A stretch of DNA of 64,000 bases from Streptomyces asiaticus (lineage in GTDB: Bacteria; Actinomycetota; Actinomycetes; Streptomycetales; Streptomycetaceae), in assembly GCF_018138715.1 (NCBI RefSeq), contig NZ_JAGSHX010000001.1:186001-250000 (forward strand), given 5' to 3'. Position 1 is the first letter of the stretch, and every line of letters starts with the position of its first letter. Below are positions 35,501 through 46,800 of this stretch, piece after piece. A program made the translations under genes and the position numbers. Below the pieces are notes generated by a model. The model saw nothing but the letters and a program-made list of their open reading frames with translations, had not been told where the DNA came from and made no database searches.

Positions 35501-38500
35501 TCGGTGACATCCCCGAGGTGCGCAAGCACCTGGCCACGGTCAACGGCGGTGCCACAACGGAGGCGGCCACATTCGCCGAGACGCTCGTAGGACTCTCGGC
35601 GGCCGAGCGGAACCAGGCCGTGCTGGACCTGGTGCGAGGCCACGCGGCCGCCGTACTCGGCCACACCTCGGTGGAGGCGGTCGAGCCCGGCCGGGCCTTC
35701 CGCGACCTCGGGTTCGACTCCCTCACAGCGGTCGAGCTGCGCAACCGGCTGGACATCGCGACCGGGCTGCGTCTCCCGGCCACGCTGGTCTTTGACTATC
35801 CGAGCGCCGCCGAACTGGCCGACCACCTGGACGCCGAGGCGTTCGGCACCGCCCAGCCGGCCGTGGCCACCGCCGGACCGACGGCCGTTGGCGTGGCCGA
35901 TGACCCGATCGCGATCGTGGCGATGAGCTGCCACTTCCCCGGGGATGTGGACACCCCGGAGGCGCTGTGGCGGCTGGTCGCCGAGGGCGGTGACGCCATC
36001 GCGGGGTTCCCCGCCGACCGCGGTTGGGATCTCGACGGGCTGTACGACCCCGACCCCGAGCGGCTCGGCACGTCCTATGCACGCGAGGGTGGCTTTCTCT
36101 ACGGTGCCCCGAACTTCGACGCGAGGTTCTTCGGGATCTCGCCGCGCGAGGCGCTGGCCATGGACCCGCAGCAGCGGTTGCTGCTGGAGACGTCCTGGGA
36201 GGCGTTCGAACGGGCCGGTATCGCTCCGGAGTCGCTGAAGGGCACCCGAGCGGGGGTGTTCGTCGGGACGAACGGCCAGGACTACACCGGCCTGTGGGCG
36301 GACGCGCAGGGTGACCTCGAGGGCCACTTGGGCACGGGCAGCGCGGCCAGTGTGGTGTCGGGGCGTATCTCGTACACCTTCGGTCTCGAGGGGCCCGCGG
36401 TGACGGTGGACACGGCGTGTTCGTCGTCGCTGGTGGCCCTGCACATGGCCATGCAGGCGTTGCGGCAGGGCGAGTGTGACCTGGCGCTGGCCGGTGGTGT
36501 GTCGGTGATGTCGACGCCGGGTGCGTTCGTGGAGTTCAGCCGTCAGCGCGGACTCGCTTCCGACGGTCGGTGCAAGCCGTTCGCGGACGGGGCGGACGGC
36601 ACGGGCTGGGGCGAGGGTGTGGGCATGCTGCTGGTGGAGCGGCTGTCGGACGCGCGGCGCAACGGCCACAAGGTGCTGGCGGTTGTGCGGGGGAGTGCGG
36701 TCAACCAGGACGGCGCGTCCAACGGTCTGACGGCGCCGAACGGTCCGTCGCAGCAGCGGGTGATCCGGCAGGCGCTGGCCAGTGCGGGGCTGTCGGCCGC
36801 CGAGGTGGACGCGGTGGAGGCGCACGGTACGGGTACCACCCTGGGTGACCCGATCGAGGCACAGGCCCTGCTGGCCACCTACGGGCAGGGCCGGCCGGAG
36901 GGTCGGCCGCTGTTGCTGGGGGCCATCAAGTCGAATATCGGTCATACGCAGGCCGCGGCGGGTGTGGCTGGTGTGATCAAGATGGTGATGGCGATGCGGC
37001 ACGGTGTGCTGCCGAAGGTGCTGCATGTGGATGAGCCGTCGCGGCAGGTGGACTGGTCGGCGGGTGAGGTGCGGCTGCTGACCGAGACCACCCCGTGGCC
37101 GGAGACGGACCGGCCGCGCCGGGCCGGTATCTCCTCCTTCGGGCTGAGCGGCACCAACGCGCACACCATCATCGAACAGGCCCCCGCTGTGGAGGAGTCC
37201 GTGGTCTCGGACACCGTGGCCTCCGGAACGGTCGAGCCGATGACCGTGGTGCCGTGGCTGCTCTCCGGGAAGAGCCAGGAGGCGCTGCGGGCGCAGGCCG
37301 AGCGGCTGCACACACATGTGGCGGCCCGGGCCGACCTCGGCGCGCTGGACGTGGGGCACTCGCTGGCGACCCGCTCGGTGTTCGAGCACCGGGCCGTGCT
37401 GGTCGGCGAGGACCGCGAAGCCCTGCTGCGCGGCCTTGAGGAGATGGCTCAGGGCGGAATCGGCTCGGGAGTCGTCCAGGGACAGGCGGTAGCGGTTGGC
37501 AAGACGGCTTTTCTGTTCTCTGGTCAGGGTGCGCAGCGTCTTGGCATGGGGCGGGAGTTGTACGAGGCGTTCCCGGTGTTCGCCCGTGCGCTGGACGAGG
37601 TGTGCGCGTATCTGGATGTGGTGCTGGATCGTCCGTTGCGGGAGGTGGTGTTCGCGGCGGAGGGGAGTGCGGATGCGGAGTTGCTGGATCAGACGGCGTT
37701 CACGCAGCCCGCGTTGTTCGCGGTCGAGGTGGCGTTGTTCCGGTTGCTGGAGCACTGGGGTGTGACCCCGGATGTGCTGATCGGCCACTCGATCGGTGAG
37801 ATCGCGGCCGCGCATGTGGCGGGTGTGTTCTCGCTGGAGGACGCCTGCACGCTGATCGCCGCCCGTGGCCGGTTGATGCAGGCCCTTCCCGACGGCGGCG
37901 CCATGGTGGCCATCCAAGCGACCGAGAAGGAGGCCGCCGACTCAATCTCCGGCCGCGAGCACGAGATGAGCATCGCCGCGGTCAACGGCCCGTCGTCCGT
38001 AGTGGTCTCTGGTCATGCACACGCGGTCCAGGAAGTCGCGGGTGTCTGGGAGGCGAGGGGTCGAAAGACTAAGGGTTTGCGGGTCTCGCATGCGTTTCAC
38101 TCTTGCCTTATGGACACTATGTTGGACGCGTTCGGCCAGGTGGTCCGCGAGCTCTCCTTCGAGCCGCCGACCACGACACTGGTGTCCAATGTCACTGGTA
38201 GGCCGGTTTCCGAGGCAGAGGTGTGCTCACCCGATTACTGGGTGAGGCATGTGCGTGAGGCGGTGCGGTTCGCGGATGGGGTACGCGCGCTTGAGGCGTT
38301 GGGTGTGACCAGGTATCTGGAGGTGGGTCCCGATGGTGTACTCACGGGGATGGCCCAGGATTGCCTGGCGGAAGGGACCGAGGACACCTCCGACATGGTC
38401 CTCGTTCCCGTGCTGCGCAAGGGCCGCTCCGAGACACGGGCGTTGACGACGGCGCTGGCCGAACTCCACGTCCACGGTGTCTCGTTGGACTGGAAGTCGT

Positions 38501-40758
38501 TCTTCGCCGGTCGTGGCGCACGGCAGGTCGAGCTGCCGACGTATGCCTTCCAGCACGAGCGGTTCTGGCCCGAGGTGTCCCTCACCCTGGGCAGCCGTGG
38601 TGCCTCGGCGGCCGTGGACTCGGTGGACGCGCGGTTCTGGGAGGCGGTGGAGCGCGAGGATCTCCAAGCGCTGGCACACGCGCTCGACATCGACGGCGAG
38701 GCCCCGCTGAGCGCGGTGTTGCCGGCTCTGTCGGCGTATCACCGCAGCAGTCGTGATCAGTCGACGATTGATGGCTGGCGTTATCGGGCGTCGTGGAAGC
38801 CGGTTCCGGATGCGGCCGAGGGGTCGTTGTCGGGGACGTGGCTGGTGGTGGTTCCGGCGTCGCGTGTCGAGGACGAGCTGGTGGCGGGAGTGGTGTCCGG
38901 GCTCGAGCGGCATGGTGCGGGCGTGATGTCGCTGGTGGTGGACGAGGGGGACCTCGACGCCGAGGCGCTGGCGGAGCGGCTGCGTAAGTCGGTCGCCGAC
39001 GTGCCTGAGTTGGGCGGTGTGTTGTCGCTGCTGGCTTTGGATGAGGAGCCCTGCCCTGGGCATCCGGCGTTGTCCAGTGGCTTCGCCTCGACGTTGACGT
39101 TGGTGCAGGCGTTGGTTGAGGTGGGTGTTGAGGCGCTGTTGTGGTGTGCTTCGCGGGGTGCGGTGTCGGTCGGGCGTTCGGATCGGCTGGCTGGTGTGGT
39201 GCAGTCGCAGGTGTGGGGTCTGGGTCGGGTGGTGGGGTTGGAGCACTCGGCGGTGTGGGGTGGTCTGGTCGATCTGCCCGAGGTGCTGGACGACCGTGCG
39301 GTGAGCCGGTTGGTGGGGGTCTTGTCGGCCGAGGGCGGCGAGGACCAGGTCGCGGTGCGCGGTTCGGGGGTGTTCGTCCGGCGTCTGGTGAGGGCTGAGG
39401 CCGGGGTTGGTGAGGGTACGGAGCGGTCCTGGCGGGTCGGCGGATCGGTGCTCGTGACCGGCGGTACGGGTGCGCTGGGTGCGCGGATCGCGCGGTGGGT
39501 GGCGAACCAGGGTGCTGAACATCTGGTGCTGACCAGTCGTCGCGGCCTTGACGCGCCGGGCGCGTCCGAGTTGCGCGATGAGCTCCAAGCCCTGGGTGCC
39601 CGGGTGACGGTGGCGGCCTGTGATGTGGCCGACCGCGAGCAACTGGCCGCGGTGCTGGACACCATCCCGGAGGAGTTCCCGCTGAGGGCGGTCTTCCACG
39701 CGGCGGGTGTGGAGCAGGCCGCCGAGCTGGCGGGGATGAGTTTGGCGGACGCCGCCTCGGTGGTCTCGGGGAAGGCCACGGGAGCCGGCCACCTGGACGC
39801 GTTGCTGGGTGAGCGTGAGCTGGACGCGTTCGTGGTGTTCTCGTCGATCGCCGGTGTGTGGGGCAGTGGTGGCCAGGCCGCCTACGGTGCGGCCAATGCC
39901 TATCTGGACGCGCTGGTGGAGGACCGCCGTGCCCGGGGTCTCGCCGGTACCGCTGTGGCCTGGGGGCCCTGGGCCGAAAGCGGTATGGCGGCCGGGAGCG
40001 GAGGCGAGCAGCTGGCGCGTCGCGGACTGATCAGCATGGCGCCCGACCTGGCGATCGCCGCCTTGCAGGGCGCGATCGCGGGTGACGACGGTGTGGTGAC
40101 GGTCGCGAACATGGACTGGAAACGATTCGCCCCCGCGTTCACGATGGAGCGGCCGAGCCCGCTCATTGGCGAGCTGCCCGAGGTCGTATCGGTTCTGGAA
40201 CAGGACCGTGTCGCCGAAGAAGGCAACGCCGAGGCCGGATCGCGGTTGCGGGAACGGCTCTCCGCACTGGCTCCTGGCGAGCGGGAGCGCGCCGTGCTGG
40301 ATCTGGTGCGGGGTCACGCGGCCGCGGTTCTCGGTTTCTCGGGAATGGAAGGCGTGGAATCGGACCGGGCGTTCAAGGAATTGGGATTCGACTCGCTCAC
40401 GGCGGTAGAATTCCGAAACCGGTTGAACGCGGACACGGGGCTGCGGCTGCCGACCACACTGGTCTTCGACTATCCCAACGCAAGGGCTCTCGCGGAACAC
40501 GTACGAGCGGGCGTCCTCCCCGAAGAAGGGACTTCCGCCACTCCGCTGATCGCGGATCTGGAAAAACTCGAGGCATCACTCTCCACGGCTGAGCCGGACA
40601 ATGCCCAGCGCATGGCCATCGCATCCCGACTCCAGGTGCTCCTTGCCAAACTGAATGGTGGCGAGGGCGGAGCGACGGACGCTGAGAACATTACGCAGCG
40701 GCTTGACGATGCGTCGGACGACGATCTCTTCGATTTCATCGAAAATGAGCTCAGCTAA
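26512..40758 (+). CDS. Type I modular PKS, three modules (gene D)
   Basis: This 4,748-residue synthase has three modules of identical layout, each KS-AT-KR-ACP and each malonyl-specific. Order: head docking (1-34, a long charged helix that differs from the [10 protein letters not shown] type); D1 KS (Cys206), AT (Ser666, HAFH 766-769), A-type KR (Trp1353), ACP (Ser1530); D2 KS (Cys1762), AT (Ser2216, HAFH 2316-2319), B-type KR (from 2755), ACP (Ser3070); D3 KS (Cys3303), AT (Ser3760, HAFH 3860-3863), A-type KR (Trp4450), ACP (Ser4628); tail docking (4668-4748, ending [12 protein letters not shown]). Each AT is followed by a DARFWxAVERED dimerisation element instead of a DH. The protein should lay down three successive 1,3-hydroxyls with A, B, A configuration. 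Modules D1 and D3 are close paralogues. The tail matches the head of gene E, 77 bp downstream. Confidence 0.98.
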   Translation: MATSSERVVEALRASLRENDRLKLQNERLVAASKEPIAIVGMSCRFPGGVRTPEQLWRLVADAVDAISGFPADRGWDTEALYHPDPDNPGTSYAREGGFIYEADQFDPQFFGMSPREAAATDPQQRLVLEASWEVIERTGIDPLSLRGRPVGVFVGTNGQDYASHVYEVGGELDGYLTNSSASVVSGRISYTFGLEGPAVTVDTACSSSLVALHLAVQALRQGECELALAGGVTVMSSPGTFVEFSRQRGLAPDGRCKPFADGADGTGWGEGVGMLLVERLSDARRNGHKVLAVVRGSAVNQDGASNGLTAPNGPSQQRVIRQALASAGLSAAEVDAVEAHGTGTKLGDPIEAQALLATYGQGRPEGRPLLLGAIKSNIGHTQAAAGVAGVIKMVMAMRHGVLPKVLHVDEPSRQVDWSAGEVRLLTETTPWPETDRPRRAGISSFGVSGTNAHTIIEHAPEADRDGQSEAMGPKVGQGKRPAVLPWLVSGKSTEALAAQAGQLHAHLSAHSELDVADVGFSLATTRSAFQHRAALVAGDRDEFLRALEALANGESSARVVQGVVRSEDTLAFLFSGQGAQRLGMGRELYDAYPVFADAWDEVCARLDGLLDRPLREVVFAAEGSADADLLDQTVFTQPALFAVEVALFRLLEHFGVTPDVVIGHSIGEIAAAHVAGVFSLEDACALVAARGRLMQGLPEGGAMVAIEASEEEVAPSLAGREAEVSIAAVNGPTAVVIAGDEAVALEIAGQWAERGRKTRRLRVSHAFHSPRMDAMLDDFRKVVEGLSFTPPSIDLISNVTGGVASDTEVCSPEYWVRHVREAVRFLDGVRALTRQGVTTFLEVGPDGVLSAMAQDCLTERAEPASAPVTVPVLRKDRSEAAALITALAQLHAHGADVAWASAFDGLEARRVDLPTYAFQRRRYWIEKSTAAVGADAGLRDEVDARFWQAVEREDLESLARTLDFDDEASLGAVLPALSAYRRSSRDQSTIDGWRYRVSWKPVPDAAEGSLSGTWLVVVPASRAGDELVSQVVAGLERHGAGVVSLVADERDLGAGVLAERLREAVAEVPELGGVLSLLALEEEPCPGYPGLSGGYALSLVLAQAMVEVDVPARLWCGTRGAVSVGRSDRLAGVVQSQVWGLGRVVGLEHSAVWGGLVDVPESLDERGVARLAGVLSAGDGEDQVAVRGSGVFARRLVRADAGEGAERPWRARGTVLVTGGTGALGGRVAGWLARSGAEHLVLTSRRGLDAPGATELRDELEALGARVTVVACDVTDREALAGVLASVPEEFPLSAVFHAAGVEQAAELRGMSLSDAAAVVSGKAAGAACLDALLGERELDAFVVFSSIAGVWGSGGQAAYGAANAYLDALVEDRRARGLAGTAVAWGPWAEGGMAAAEGVERELARRGLLALDPALALAALRGAIAGDDGVVTVADMDWERFAPSFTLGRPSPLIGDLPEVAKALEAVSASGGAHTAAGLRERLTGLTEAETDRVLLDLVRGHVAAVLGFAGGEVVEPARAFKELGFDSLTAVEFRNRLNAETGLVLPATLVFDYPSAAVLAGHLRAEVLGTRGAVAVPSAVVDRVDDDPIAIVGMSCRFPGGVRSPEELWDLVAAGTDAITDFPSDRGWDVEGMYDPDPDRSGTFYAREGGFLDGAGEFDAAFFGISPREALAMDPQQRLLLETSWEAFERAGIDPASLRGSQIGVYVGAATSGYGMGLNEIPEGLEGQLLTGSATSVVSGRISYTLGLEGPALTVDTACSSSLVALHQAAQALRQGECEMALAGGVTVMVSPDAFVEFSRQRGLAPDGRCKPFADAADGTGWSEGVGMLLVERLSDARRNGHQVLAIVRGSAVNQDGASNGLTAPNGPSQQRVIRQALANARLSAAEVDAVEAHGTGTMLGDPIEAQALLATYGDDRPEGRPLWLGALKSNIGHTQAAAGVAGVIKMVMAMRHGVLPKVLHVDEPSRQVDWSAGEVRLLTEATPWPETGQPRRAGVSAFGVSGTNAHTIIEQAPVYEEAVRDEAPAEDHGVLPWALSARSPEALRAQAERLRSYLMERTELGALDVGYSLVATRSALEHRAVITAADRAELLRGLEAVAAGDNTPGVVQSVARTSGSTAFLFSGQGAQRLGMGRELYEAFPVFARALDEVCAYLDVVLDRPLREVVFAAEGSADAELLDQTAFTQPALFAVEVALFRLLEHWGVTPDVLIGHSIGEIAAAHVAGVFSLEDACTLVAARGRLMQALPDGGAMVAVQASEEEIAPLLAGREAEVSIATVNGPTAVVIAGDEGAVLELAAQWAEQGRKTRRLRVSHAFHSPRMDAMLDDFRKVVDGLSFTPPSIALVSNVSGKSAGAEVCSPEYWVRHVREAVRFADGVRALEAQGVTTFLEVGPDGVLSAMARECLTAEEASASVVVPALRKDRPEPQALTTALAALHVHGVTVDWKHLFSGRGARKVELPTYAFQRQRYWLENSGRAMGGSAADSVDARFWEAVEREDLGALAEALDIDGTGSLGELLPALSSYRRQQRDRATVEGWRYRVSWKPAPDLATVSLPGTWLLVVPTGLADGDVTTSISQGFEKHGARVVPVAVAADADTDGLARALLGALDGESEFGVMSLLALDEEPYAGQPAVAAGLALTLRLVQALAGLDMDVRLWCASRGAVSVGRSDRLTSPVQAEVWGLGRVAALEHPRMWGGLVDLPEVLDERAVGRLAGVLSAEGAEDQAAVRGSGVFVPRLVRVVSSGGGAWRPSGSVLVTGGTGALGAHVARWVVAEGAEHVVLTSRRGLAADGAPQLKAELEAMGALVSVVACDVADREALTEVLAGIPERFPLRGVVHAAGVLDDGVLDGLSVDRVAGVLGVKVEGAWHLHELTADLDLDAFVLFSSFAGVVGGAGQGAYAAANAYLDALAALRRGVGLAGTAVAWGPWAEAGMAAEGRAEERLRGGMVSPMAPSLAVAALRWAVGHDEASLVVADVDWERLAPGLAGAGGGALLGDIPEVRKHLATVNGGATTEAATFAETLVGLSAAERNQAVLDLVRGHAAAVLGHTSVEAVEPGRAFRDLGFDSLTAVELRNRLDIATGLRLPATLVFDYPSAAELADHLDAEAFGTAQPAVATAGPTAVGVADDPIAIVAMSCHFPGDVDTPEALWRLVAEGGDAIAGFPADRGWDLDGLYDPDPERLGTSYAREGGFLYGAPNFDARFFGISPREALAMDPQQRLLLETSWEAFERAGIAPESLKGTRAGVFVGTNGQDYTGLWADAQGDLEGHLGTGSAASVVSGRISYTFGLEGPAVTVDTACSSSLVALHMAMQALRQGECDLALAGGVSVMSTPGAFVEFSRQRGLASDGRCKPFADGADGTGWGEGVGMLLVERLSDARRNGHKVLAVVRGSAVNQDGASNGLTAPNGPSQQRVIRQALASAGLSAAEVDAVEAHGTGTTLGDPIEAQALLATYGQGRPEGRPLLLGAIKSNIGHTQAAAGVAGVIKMVMAMRHGVLPKVLHVDEPSRQVDWSAGEVRLLTETTPWPETDRPRRAGISSFGLSGTNAHTIIEQAPAVEESVVSDTVASGTVEPMTVVPWLLSGKSQEALRAQAERLHTHVAARADLGALDVGHSLATRSVFEHRAVLVGEDREALLRGLEEMAQGGIGSGVVQGQAVAVGKTAFLFSGQGAQRLGMGRELYEAFPVFARALDEVCAYLDVVLDRPLREVVFAAEGSADAELLDQTAFTQPALFAVEVALFRLLEHWGVTPDVLIGHSIGEIAAAHVAGVFSLEDACTLIAARGRLMQALPDGGAMVAIQATEKEAADSISGREHEMSIAAVNGPSSVVVSGHAHAVQEVAGVWEARGRKTKGLRVSHAFHSCLMDTMLDAFGQVVRELSFEPPTTTLVSNVTGRPVSEAEVCSPDYWVRHVREAVRFADGVRALEALGVTRYLEVGPDGVLTGMAQDCLAEGTEDTSDMVLVPVLRKGRSETRALTTALAELHVHGVSLDWKSFFAGRGARQVELPTYAFQHERFWPEVSLTLGSRGASAAVDSVDARFWEAVEREDLQALAHALDIDGEAPLSAVLPALSAYHRSSRDQSTIDGWRYRASWKPVPDAAEGSLSGTWLVVVPASRVEDELVAGVVSGLERHGAGVMSLVVDEGDLDAEALAERLRKSVADVPELGGVLSLLALDEEPCPGHPALSSGFASTLTLVQALVEVGVEALLWCASRGAVSVGRSDRLAGVVQSQVWGLGRVVGLEHSAVWGGLVDLPEVLDDRAVSRLVGVLSAEGGEDQVAVRGSGVFVRRLVRAEAGVGEGTERSWRVGGSVLVTGGTGALGARIARWVANQGAEHLVLTSRRGLDAPGASELRDELQALGARVTVAACDVADREQLAAVLDTIPEEFPLRAVFHAAGVEQAAELAGMSLADAASVVSGKATGAGHLDALLGERELDAFVVFSSIAGVWGSGGQAAYGAANAYLDALVEDRRARGLAGTAVAWGPWAESGMAAGSGGEQLARRGLISMAPDLAIAALQGAIAGDDGVVTVANMDWKRFAPAFTMERPSPLIGELPEVVSVLEQDRVAEEGNAEAGSRLRERLSALAPGERERAVLDLVRGHAAAVLGFSGMEGVESDRAFKELGFDSLTAVEFRNRLNADTGLRLPTTLVFDYPNARALAEHVRAGVLPEEGTSATPLIADLEKLEASLSTAEPDNAQRMAIASRLQVLLAKLNGGEGGATDAENITQRLDDASDDDLFDFIENELS
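27595..27890 (+). repeat. Near-identical KS C-terminal block, copy 1 (module D1)
   Basis: Matches 36886-37181 in module D3 (offset 9,291), apart from single-base changes. Further identical patches at the same offset occur earlier in the KS (27281-27380 and 27430-27543), with diverged stretches between, giving a mosaic. Confidence 0.8.
28225..28411 (+). repeat. Near-identical malonyl-AT block, copy 2 (module D1)
   Basis: Partner of 23226-23412, in the first AT of gene D. Confidence 0.8.
30527..30665 (+). repeat. A-type KR active-site block shared by modules D1, D3 and E2
   Basis: Matches 39818-39956 (D3, offset 9,291) almost base for base, and about 49503-49612 (E2, offset 18,962). The block covers the Ser, Trp, Tyr and Asn region that sets A-type stereochemistry. 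Confidence 0.8.
31063..31850 (+). repeat. Near-identical ACP-KS block, copy 1 (D1 ACP end to D2 KS)
   Basis: By eye this matches 50022-50809 (constant offset 18,959) with only scattered mismatches, including synonymous positions. It runs from the ACP helix across the inter-module linker to just past the KS cysteine. Sequence before 31063 and after about 31850 diverges more. Confidence 0.85.
31270..35830 (+). other. PKS module D2: KS-AT(malonyl)-KR(B-type)-ACP
   Basis: The AT has HAFH, indicating malonyl. The KR has LDD ([14 protein letters not shown]) and [11 protein letters not shown], which is B-type. Its KS, together with the preceding ACP end, is almost identical in DNA to the KS of module E3, and its AT is almost identical to that of module D3. 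Confidence 0.9.
32882..33279 (+). repeat. Near-identical malonyl-AT block, copy 1 (module D2)
   Basis: Matches 37514-37911 (offset 4,632) with a handful of mismatches in about 400 bp, covering the N-terminal half of the AT including the active-site Ser. Confidence 0.85.
36886..37181 (+). repeat. Near-identical KS C-terminal block, copy 2 (module D3)
   Basis: Partner of 27595-27890 at offset 9,291. Confidence 0.8.
37514..37911 (+). repeat. Near-identical malonyl-AT block, copy 2 (module D3)
   Basis: Partner of 32882-33279. Downstream of 37911 the two ATs diverge abruptly (QASEEEI in D2, QATEKEA in D3), which marks a probable recombination edge. Confidence 0.85.
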
Positions 40759-40835
40759 ATGTGAACGCCGAGGTGCAGCTCTCTGGCCTCCTTTCATTCT
40801 TCAGTCTTCTATGACTCGTAATAGGCAAGGTTTTC
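40759..40835 (+). other. D-E intergenic spacer, unusually AT-rich, with RBS for gene E
   Basis: This 77-bp gap is about 48% G+C by my count, far below the surrounding coding DNA. AAGG (40827-40830) lies 5 nt before ATG 40836. An in-frame TGA at 40812-40814 excludes an earlier start in gene E. GTG 40839 is the only close alternative start. I see no paired -35/-10 with acceptable spacing and no terminator hairpin. Confidence 0.65.
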
Positions 40836-43800
40836 ATGGTGAACGAAGATAGGCTTCGGGACTATCTCAAGCGGGTAACAGCAGATCTGCACCAAACGCG
40901 CCAACGCCTGCGCGAGCTGGAGGCAGGAGAGCAGGAACCCATCGCGATCGTGGCGATGAGCTGCCGTTTCCCGGGCGGTGTGGGGAGCCCCGAGGACTTG
41001 TGGCGGCTGGTGGCCGACGGTGGTGATGCCATCTCCGACTTCCCGTCCAACCGCGGGTGGGACGTGGACGGGATGTACGACCCCGATCCCGAGAGCTCGG
41101 GCACGTTCTACTCCCGTGAGGGTGGATTTCTTCACGACGCGGCCGAGTTCGACGCGAACTTCTTCGGGATTTCCCCGCGCGAGGCCCTTGCCATGGACCC
41201 GCAGCAGCGGCTGCTGCTGGAAACCTCATGGGAGGTCTTCGAACGGGCGGGCATCGCTCCGGGGTCGGTGAAGGGCCGTCGGGGCGGTGTCTTCGTGGGG
41301 GCCTCGACCTCGGGCTACGGGGCGGACGTCGACGAGTTCCCGGAGGATGTCGAAGGCCACTTGCTGACGGGCACGTCGACCTCCGTCGTCTCAGGTCGTA
41401 TCTCGTACACCTTCGGTCTTGAAGGACCCGCGGTCACGGTGGACACGGCGTGTTCCTCGTCGCTGGTCGCGCTGCACCTGGCGGTCCAGGCGCTGCGGCA
41501 GGGCGAGTGCGACCTGGCGCTTGCCGGTGGCGTCACCGTGATGAGCAGCCCGGCCGCCTTCGTCGAGTTCAGCCGGCAGCGCGGTCTGGCCCCTGACGGC
41601 CGGTGCAAGCCGTACGCGGACGCGGCGGACGGCACCGGGTGGTCCGAGGGTGTGGGCATGCTGCTCGTGGAGCGGCTGTCCGACGCGCGGCGCAACGGTC
41701 ACCAGGTGCTGGCGGTCGTGCGGGGTTCGGCCGTCAACCAGGACGGTGCGTCCAACGGTCTGACGGCGCCCAACGGCCCCTCGCAGCAGCGGGTCATCCG
41801 CGACGCGCTGGCGAGCGCCCGACTGGCCCCGTCCGATGTGGACGTGGTGGAAGGACACGGGACCGGTACGTCCCTGGGTGACCCGATCGAGGCGCAGGCC
41901 CTGCTGGCGACGTACGGGCAGGACCGCCCGGAGGGCCGTCCGGTGTGGCTGGGCGCGCTGAAGTCGAATATCGGTCACACGCAGGCCGCCGCCGGTGTCG
42001 CCGGGGTCATCAAGATGGTGATGGCGATGCGGCACGGGGTGCTGCCGCGGACCCTCCATGTGGACGAGCCGTCGCGGCAGGTGGACTGGTCGGCGGGTGA
42101 GGTGCGGCTGCTGACCGAGACCACCGCGTGGCCCGAGACCGGGCAGCCGCGCCGGGCCGGTGTCTCGGCCTTCGGTGTCAGCGGCACCAACGCGCACACC
42201 ATCATCGAGCAGGCGCCGCCGGTTGAGGAGGAGGCCGAGGAAAGCCCGGTTTCCGACGGTGACACGGGGGTGGCCACGTGGCTGCTGTCGGGTCGTGGCC
42301 CGGACGCTCTGCGGGCCCAGGCCGGGCGGCTGAGGTCGTTCCTGCTGGAGCGGTCCGAGTTGAGCGCGCCGGATGTCGGCCATTCGCTGGTGGCCACACG
42401 GTCGATGTTCGACCACCGCGCGGCGGTGTCGGGTGCGAACCGTGCGGAACTCCTCGCCGGACTCGAAGCCGTCGCCGCGGGCGAGGTCGCTCCTGGCGTG
42501 CTCCAAGGCGTTGCGGGGACGGACGTCAGGACGGCGTTCCTCTTCTCCGGCCAGGGCGCGCAGCGCCTTGGGATGGGCCGGGAGCTGTATGACCGTCACC
42601 CCGTGTTCGCCCAGGCGCTGGACGAGGTGTGCGCGCGGCTGGACACGGTGCTGGACCGTCCGCTGCGGGAGGTGGTGTTCGCGGCGGAGGGGAGCGCGGA
42701 CGCCGGGCTGCTGGATCAGACGGCGTTCACCCAGCCCGCGCTGTTCGCCGTCGAGGTGGCGCTGTTCCGGCTGCTGGAGCACTGGGGCGTGACCCCGGAT
42801 GTGCTGATCGGCCACTCCATCGGTGAGATCGCCGCGGCCCATGTGGCCGGGGTGTTCTCGCTGGAGGACGCGTGCACGCTGGTGGCCGCCCGTGGCCGGC
42901 TGATGCAGGCGCTGCCCGAGGGCGGCGCCATGGTGGCGGTGCAGGCGTCCGAGGAGGAGATCTCCGGATCGCTCACCGGCCGTGAGGCCGAGGTGAGCGT
43001 CGCGGCCGTCAACGGCCCGACCGCCGTGGTCATCGCCGGTGACGAAGCCGCTGTGCTGGAGATCGCCGCCCAGTGGTCGGAACAAGGACGCAAGACGAGT
43101 CGGCTGAAGGTCAGCCACGCCTTCCACTCCCCGCGCATGGACGCCATGCTGGACGACTTCCGCCGTGTCGTGCGGGGGCTGTCCTTCCAGACCCCCACCC
43201 TGGCGCTGGTCTCCAACGTCACGGGGCAGCCGGTCGCGGCAGACGAGATGTGCTCGCCGGAGTACTGGGTGCGGCATGTGCGGGAGGCCGTGCGCTTCGC
43301 CGACGGCATGCGCTCCCTCGCGGCCCAGGGCGTCACCGCCTACCTCGAAGTGGGCCCCGACGGCGTGCTCTCGGCGATGGCGCGGGACTGCCTGACGGGA
43401 GAGTCGGCTTCGGCTCCGGTCGTGGTACCGGTCCTGCGCAAGGGCCGCCCCGACGCACAGGCTCTGGTGACCGCGCTGACCGAGGCCCATGTCCACGGTG
43501 TGACGGTGAACTGGGAGCAGGTCTTCGACGGGCGGGGCACCCGCAAGGTCGAGCTGCCGACGTACCCCTTCCAGCGTCAGCGCTACTGGCTGGAGGGCTC
43601 GAGCGCGGTGTCCGGCGGTTCCGCCGGGGACAGCGTGGACGCGCGGTTCTGGGACGCGGTGGAGCGCGAGGACCTGGAGGCGCTGGCCGAGGCGCTGGAC
43701 GTCGACGGCGGTGGTTCGCTCGGCGAGCTGCTGCCCGCGCTGTCCTCGTACCGGCGCCGGCAGCGCGACCGGGCCACGGTCGACGGCTGGCGGTACCGGA

Positions 43801-46800
43801 TCTCCTGGAAGCCGGTCTCGGAGACCCCCGCGGCCACGCTGTCGGGGACGTGGCTCGTGGTCGTCCCCGCTTCCGGTGTCGACGACGCGTTCGCGGAGTC
43901 GGCGTCCGCCGCGCTCGAGCGGCACGGCGCCGACGTCGTTCGCGTGGTGGCGGACGAGGCCGACCTCGCCCCCGGCGCGCTGGCCGCACGGCTGCGCGAG
44001 ATCGCCACCGATCCGTCCGGGATCGGCGGTGTGCTGTCCCTGGTGGGCGTGGACGAGCGGCCCTGCACGGAGCATCCGGAGGTCTCCCGCGGCCTCGCGC
44101 TGACACTGATGCTGGTGCGGGCCCTGACCGAGGCGGACATCCAGGCCCGGCTGTGGTGCGGCACCCGGGGTGCCGTGTCGGTGGGCCGCTCCGACCAGCT
44201 CGACAGCACCGTGCAGGCGGAAATATGGGGTCTCGGCCGGGTGGCGGCCATGGAGCACCCGCGGATCTGGGGCGGCCTGGTCGATCTGCCCGGGACCCTG
44301 GACGAGCGCGCCGCCGCGCGGCTGGCGTGGGCGCTGTCCGCCGAAGGCGGCGAGGACCAGGTGGCGCTGCGCGGCTCCGGAGCGTACGCCCGGCGCCTCC
44401 ACCGCGTCACGGTGGGCAACGAGTCGGCCGAACGCGCGTGGCGACCCCGGGGCTCGGTGCTGATCACCGGTGGCACCGGCGCTCTGGGCGCGCACGTGGC
44501 GCGCTGGGTCGTGCGCGAGGGCGCCGAACACGTGGTGCTGACGAGCCGTCGTGGCCCGGCGGCCGAAGGGGCCGCCGAACTCACGGCGGAACTCGAGGAA
44601 CTGGGCGCCGCGGTGACCGTGGCGGCCTGCGACGCCGCCGACCGCGATGCCCTCGCCGCGGTACTGGCCGCCATCCCGGAGCGGTATCCGCTGAGCGCGG
44701 TCGTGCACGCGGCGGGCATTCTGGACGACGGTGTGCTGGACGGCCTGACCGTCGACCGGCTCGCCGGGACGCTGGCCGCGAAGGTCGAGGGCGCGCGGCA
44801 CCTGCACGAGCTGACCGCGGAACTGTCACTCGACGCGTTCGTGCTGTTCTCCTCGTTCGCCGGTGTCGTCGGCAGTGCGGGCCAGGCCGCCTACGCGGCG
44901 GCCAACGCCCACTTGGACGCGTTGGCGCAGCAGCGCCGGGCCCAGGGCCTGGCCGCCACCGCGGTCGCCTGGGGCCCGTGGGCCGACGGCGGCATGGCCG
45001 CGAACGGCCGCGCCGGGGAGCGGATGCGCGGAGGGCCACTGCCCCCCATGGCTCCCCCGCTGGCCGTGGACGCGCTGGGCTGGGCCGCGAGCCAGGACGA
45101 GGCCGCGCTGGTCGTGGCCGACATCGACTGGACCGGCATGGCCTCGCTGCTGAGCGCGGGCCTCACCGCCCTCGTCAGCGACATCCCCGAGGCGCGCGAA
45201 CTCCTGACCGACATGGCCGGGACCACCGGCCGGTCGGCACCGGGCCACGAGCTGCGGGACCAGCTGGCCGGACGGCCGGACGAGGAGCAGCGCCTCCTCC
45301 TGCTGGACCTCATCCGCACCCACGCGGCCTCGGCTCTCGGCCACTTCTCGGCGGAGTCCGTCGAGCCGGGCCGCGCCTTCCGGGACCTCGGATTCGACTC
45401 CCTCACCGCCATCGAGCTGCGCAACCGGCTCGACCTGGCCACCGGCCTGAGCCTGCCCGCGACGCTCATCTTCGACTACCCGACCGCCGATGTGCTCGCC
45501 GACCACCTGCGGCGGGAGCTGGGCGGGGCCCACGCGGCGGCGGCCACCTCGGCGGTGGCGGACCGCGTGCGGCCCGATGACGACGACCCCATCGCGATCG
45601 TGGCGATGAGCTGCCGCTTCCCCGGTGGCGTCGAGACCCCGCAGGACCTGTGGCGACTGCTGGCCGAGGGCGGCGACGCCATCGCCGGGTTCCCCGGCGA
45701 CCGTGGCTGGGACGTCGAGGGCATGTACCACCCGGACCCCGAGCACCCGGGCACCTTCTACGCCCGCGAGGGCGGATTCCTCTACGGGGCGCCCCAGTTC
45801 GACCCCGGTTTCTTCGGGATCTCGCCGCGCGAGGCGCTGGCCATGGACCCGCAGCAGCGGCTGCTGCTGGAGACGTCGTGGGAGGCGTTCGAGTACGCGG
45901 GCGTCAAACCGGCCTCGCTGCGCGGTACCCGGACCGGTGTGTTCGTGGGCACCAACGGCCAGGACTACTCCACGATCATGCTCGACGCCCCCGAGGACTT
46001 CGGCGGCCATGTGGGCACGGGCAGCGCGGCCAGTGTGGTGTCCGGGCGCATCTCCTACACGTTCGGCCTCGAGGGGCCGGCCATGACGGTGGACACGGCG
46101 TGTTCGTCGTCGCTGGTGGCGCTGCACCTCGCGGCACAGGCGCTGCGCCAGGGTGAGTGCGATCTGGCGTTGGCCGGTGGTGTGTCGGTGATGTCGACAC
46201 CGGGTGCCTTCGTGGAGTTCAGCCGCCAGCGCGGGCTGGCACCCGATGGCCGCTGCAAGCCGTTCGCCGAGGGCGCGGACGGCACGGGCTGGTCCGAGGG
46301 TGTGGGCATGCTGCTCGTGGAGCGGCTGTCGGACGCCCGGCGCAATGGCCACCAGGTGCTGGCGATCGTGCGGGGTTCGGCCGTCAACCAGGACGGTGCG
46401 TCCAACGGTCTGACGGCGCCCAACGGCCCGTCCCAGCAGCGGGTGATCCGGCAGGCCCTGGCCAGCGCCGGACTGTCCGCCGCCGAGGTGGACGCGGTGG
46501 AGGCACACGGCACGGGGACGACGCTGGGTGACCCGATCGAGGCGCAGGCGCTGCTCGCGACCTACGGACAGGACCGCTCGGAGGGCCGCCCGCTGTGGCT
46601 GGGCGCCATCAAGTCCAACATCGGTCATACGCAGGCCGCCGCGGGCGTGGCCGGGGTCATCAAGATGGTGATGGCCATGCGCGCGGGCGTGCTGCCGCGG
46701 ACGCTGCACGTGGACGAGCCGTCGCGGCAGGTGGACTGGTCGGCGGGCGAGGTGCGGCTGCTGACCGAGGCCACCGCGTGGCCGGAGACGGGTCAGCCGC

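Larger units (their letters stand above)
35899..40505 (+). other. PKS module D3: KS-AT(malonyl)-KR(A-type)-ACP
   Basis: The KS opens with MSCHFPGDV, a variant of the usual MSCRFPGGV, but keeps Cys3303 and the two His motifs. The AT has HAFH, followed by an unusual SCLMD where the others have SPRMD or close variants. The KR lacks LDD and has Trp4450 ([17 protein letters not shown]), which is A-type. Confidence 0.9.

Noticed and set aside
40793..40824. Possible promoter (TTCATT ... TAATAG) in the D-E spacer
   Set aside because: The spacing is about 20 bp and the -10 would lie only 12 bp before the ATG, leaving no room for the RBS; too weak to claim.
41841..41866. VEGHGTGT instead of VEAHGTGT in the KS of module E1
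   Set aside because: The catalytic His is kept and Gly for Ala is a mild change; no reason to predict loss of activity.
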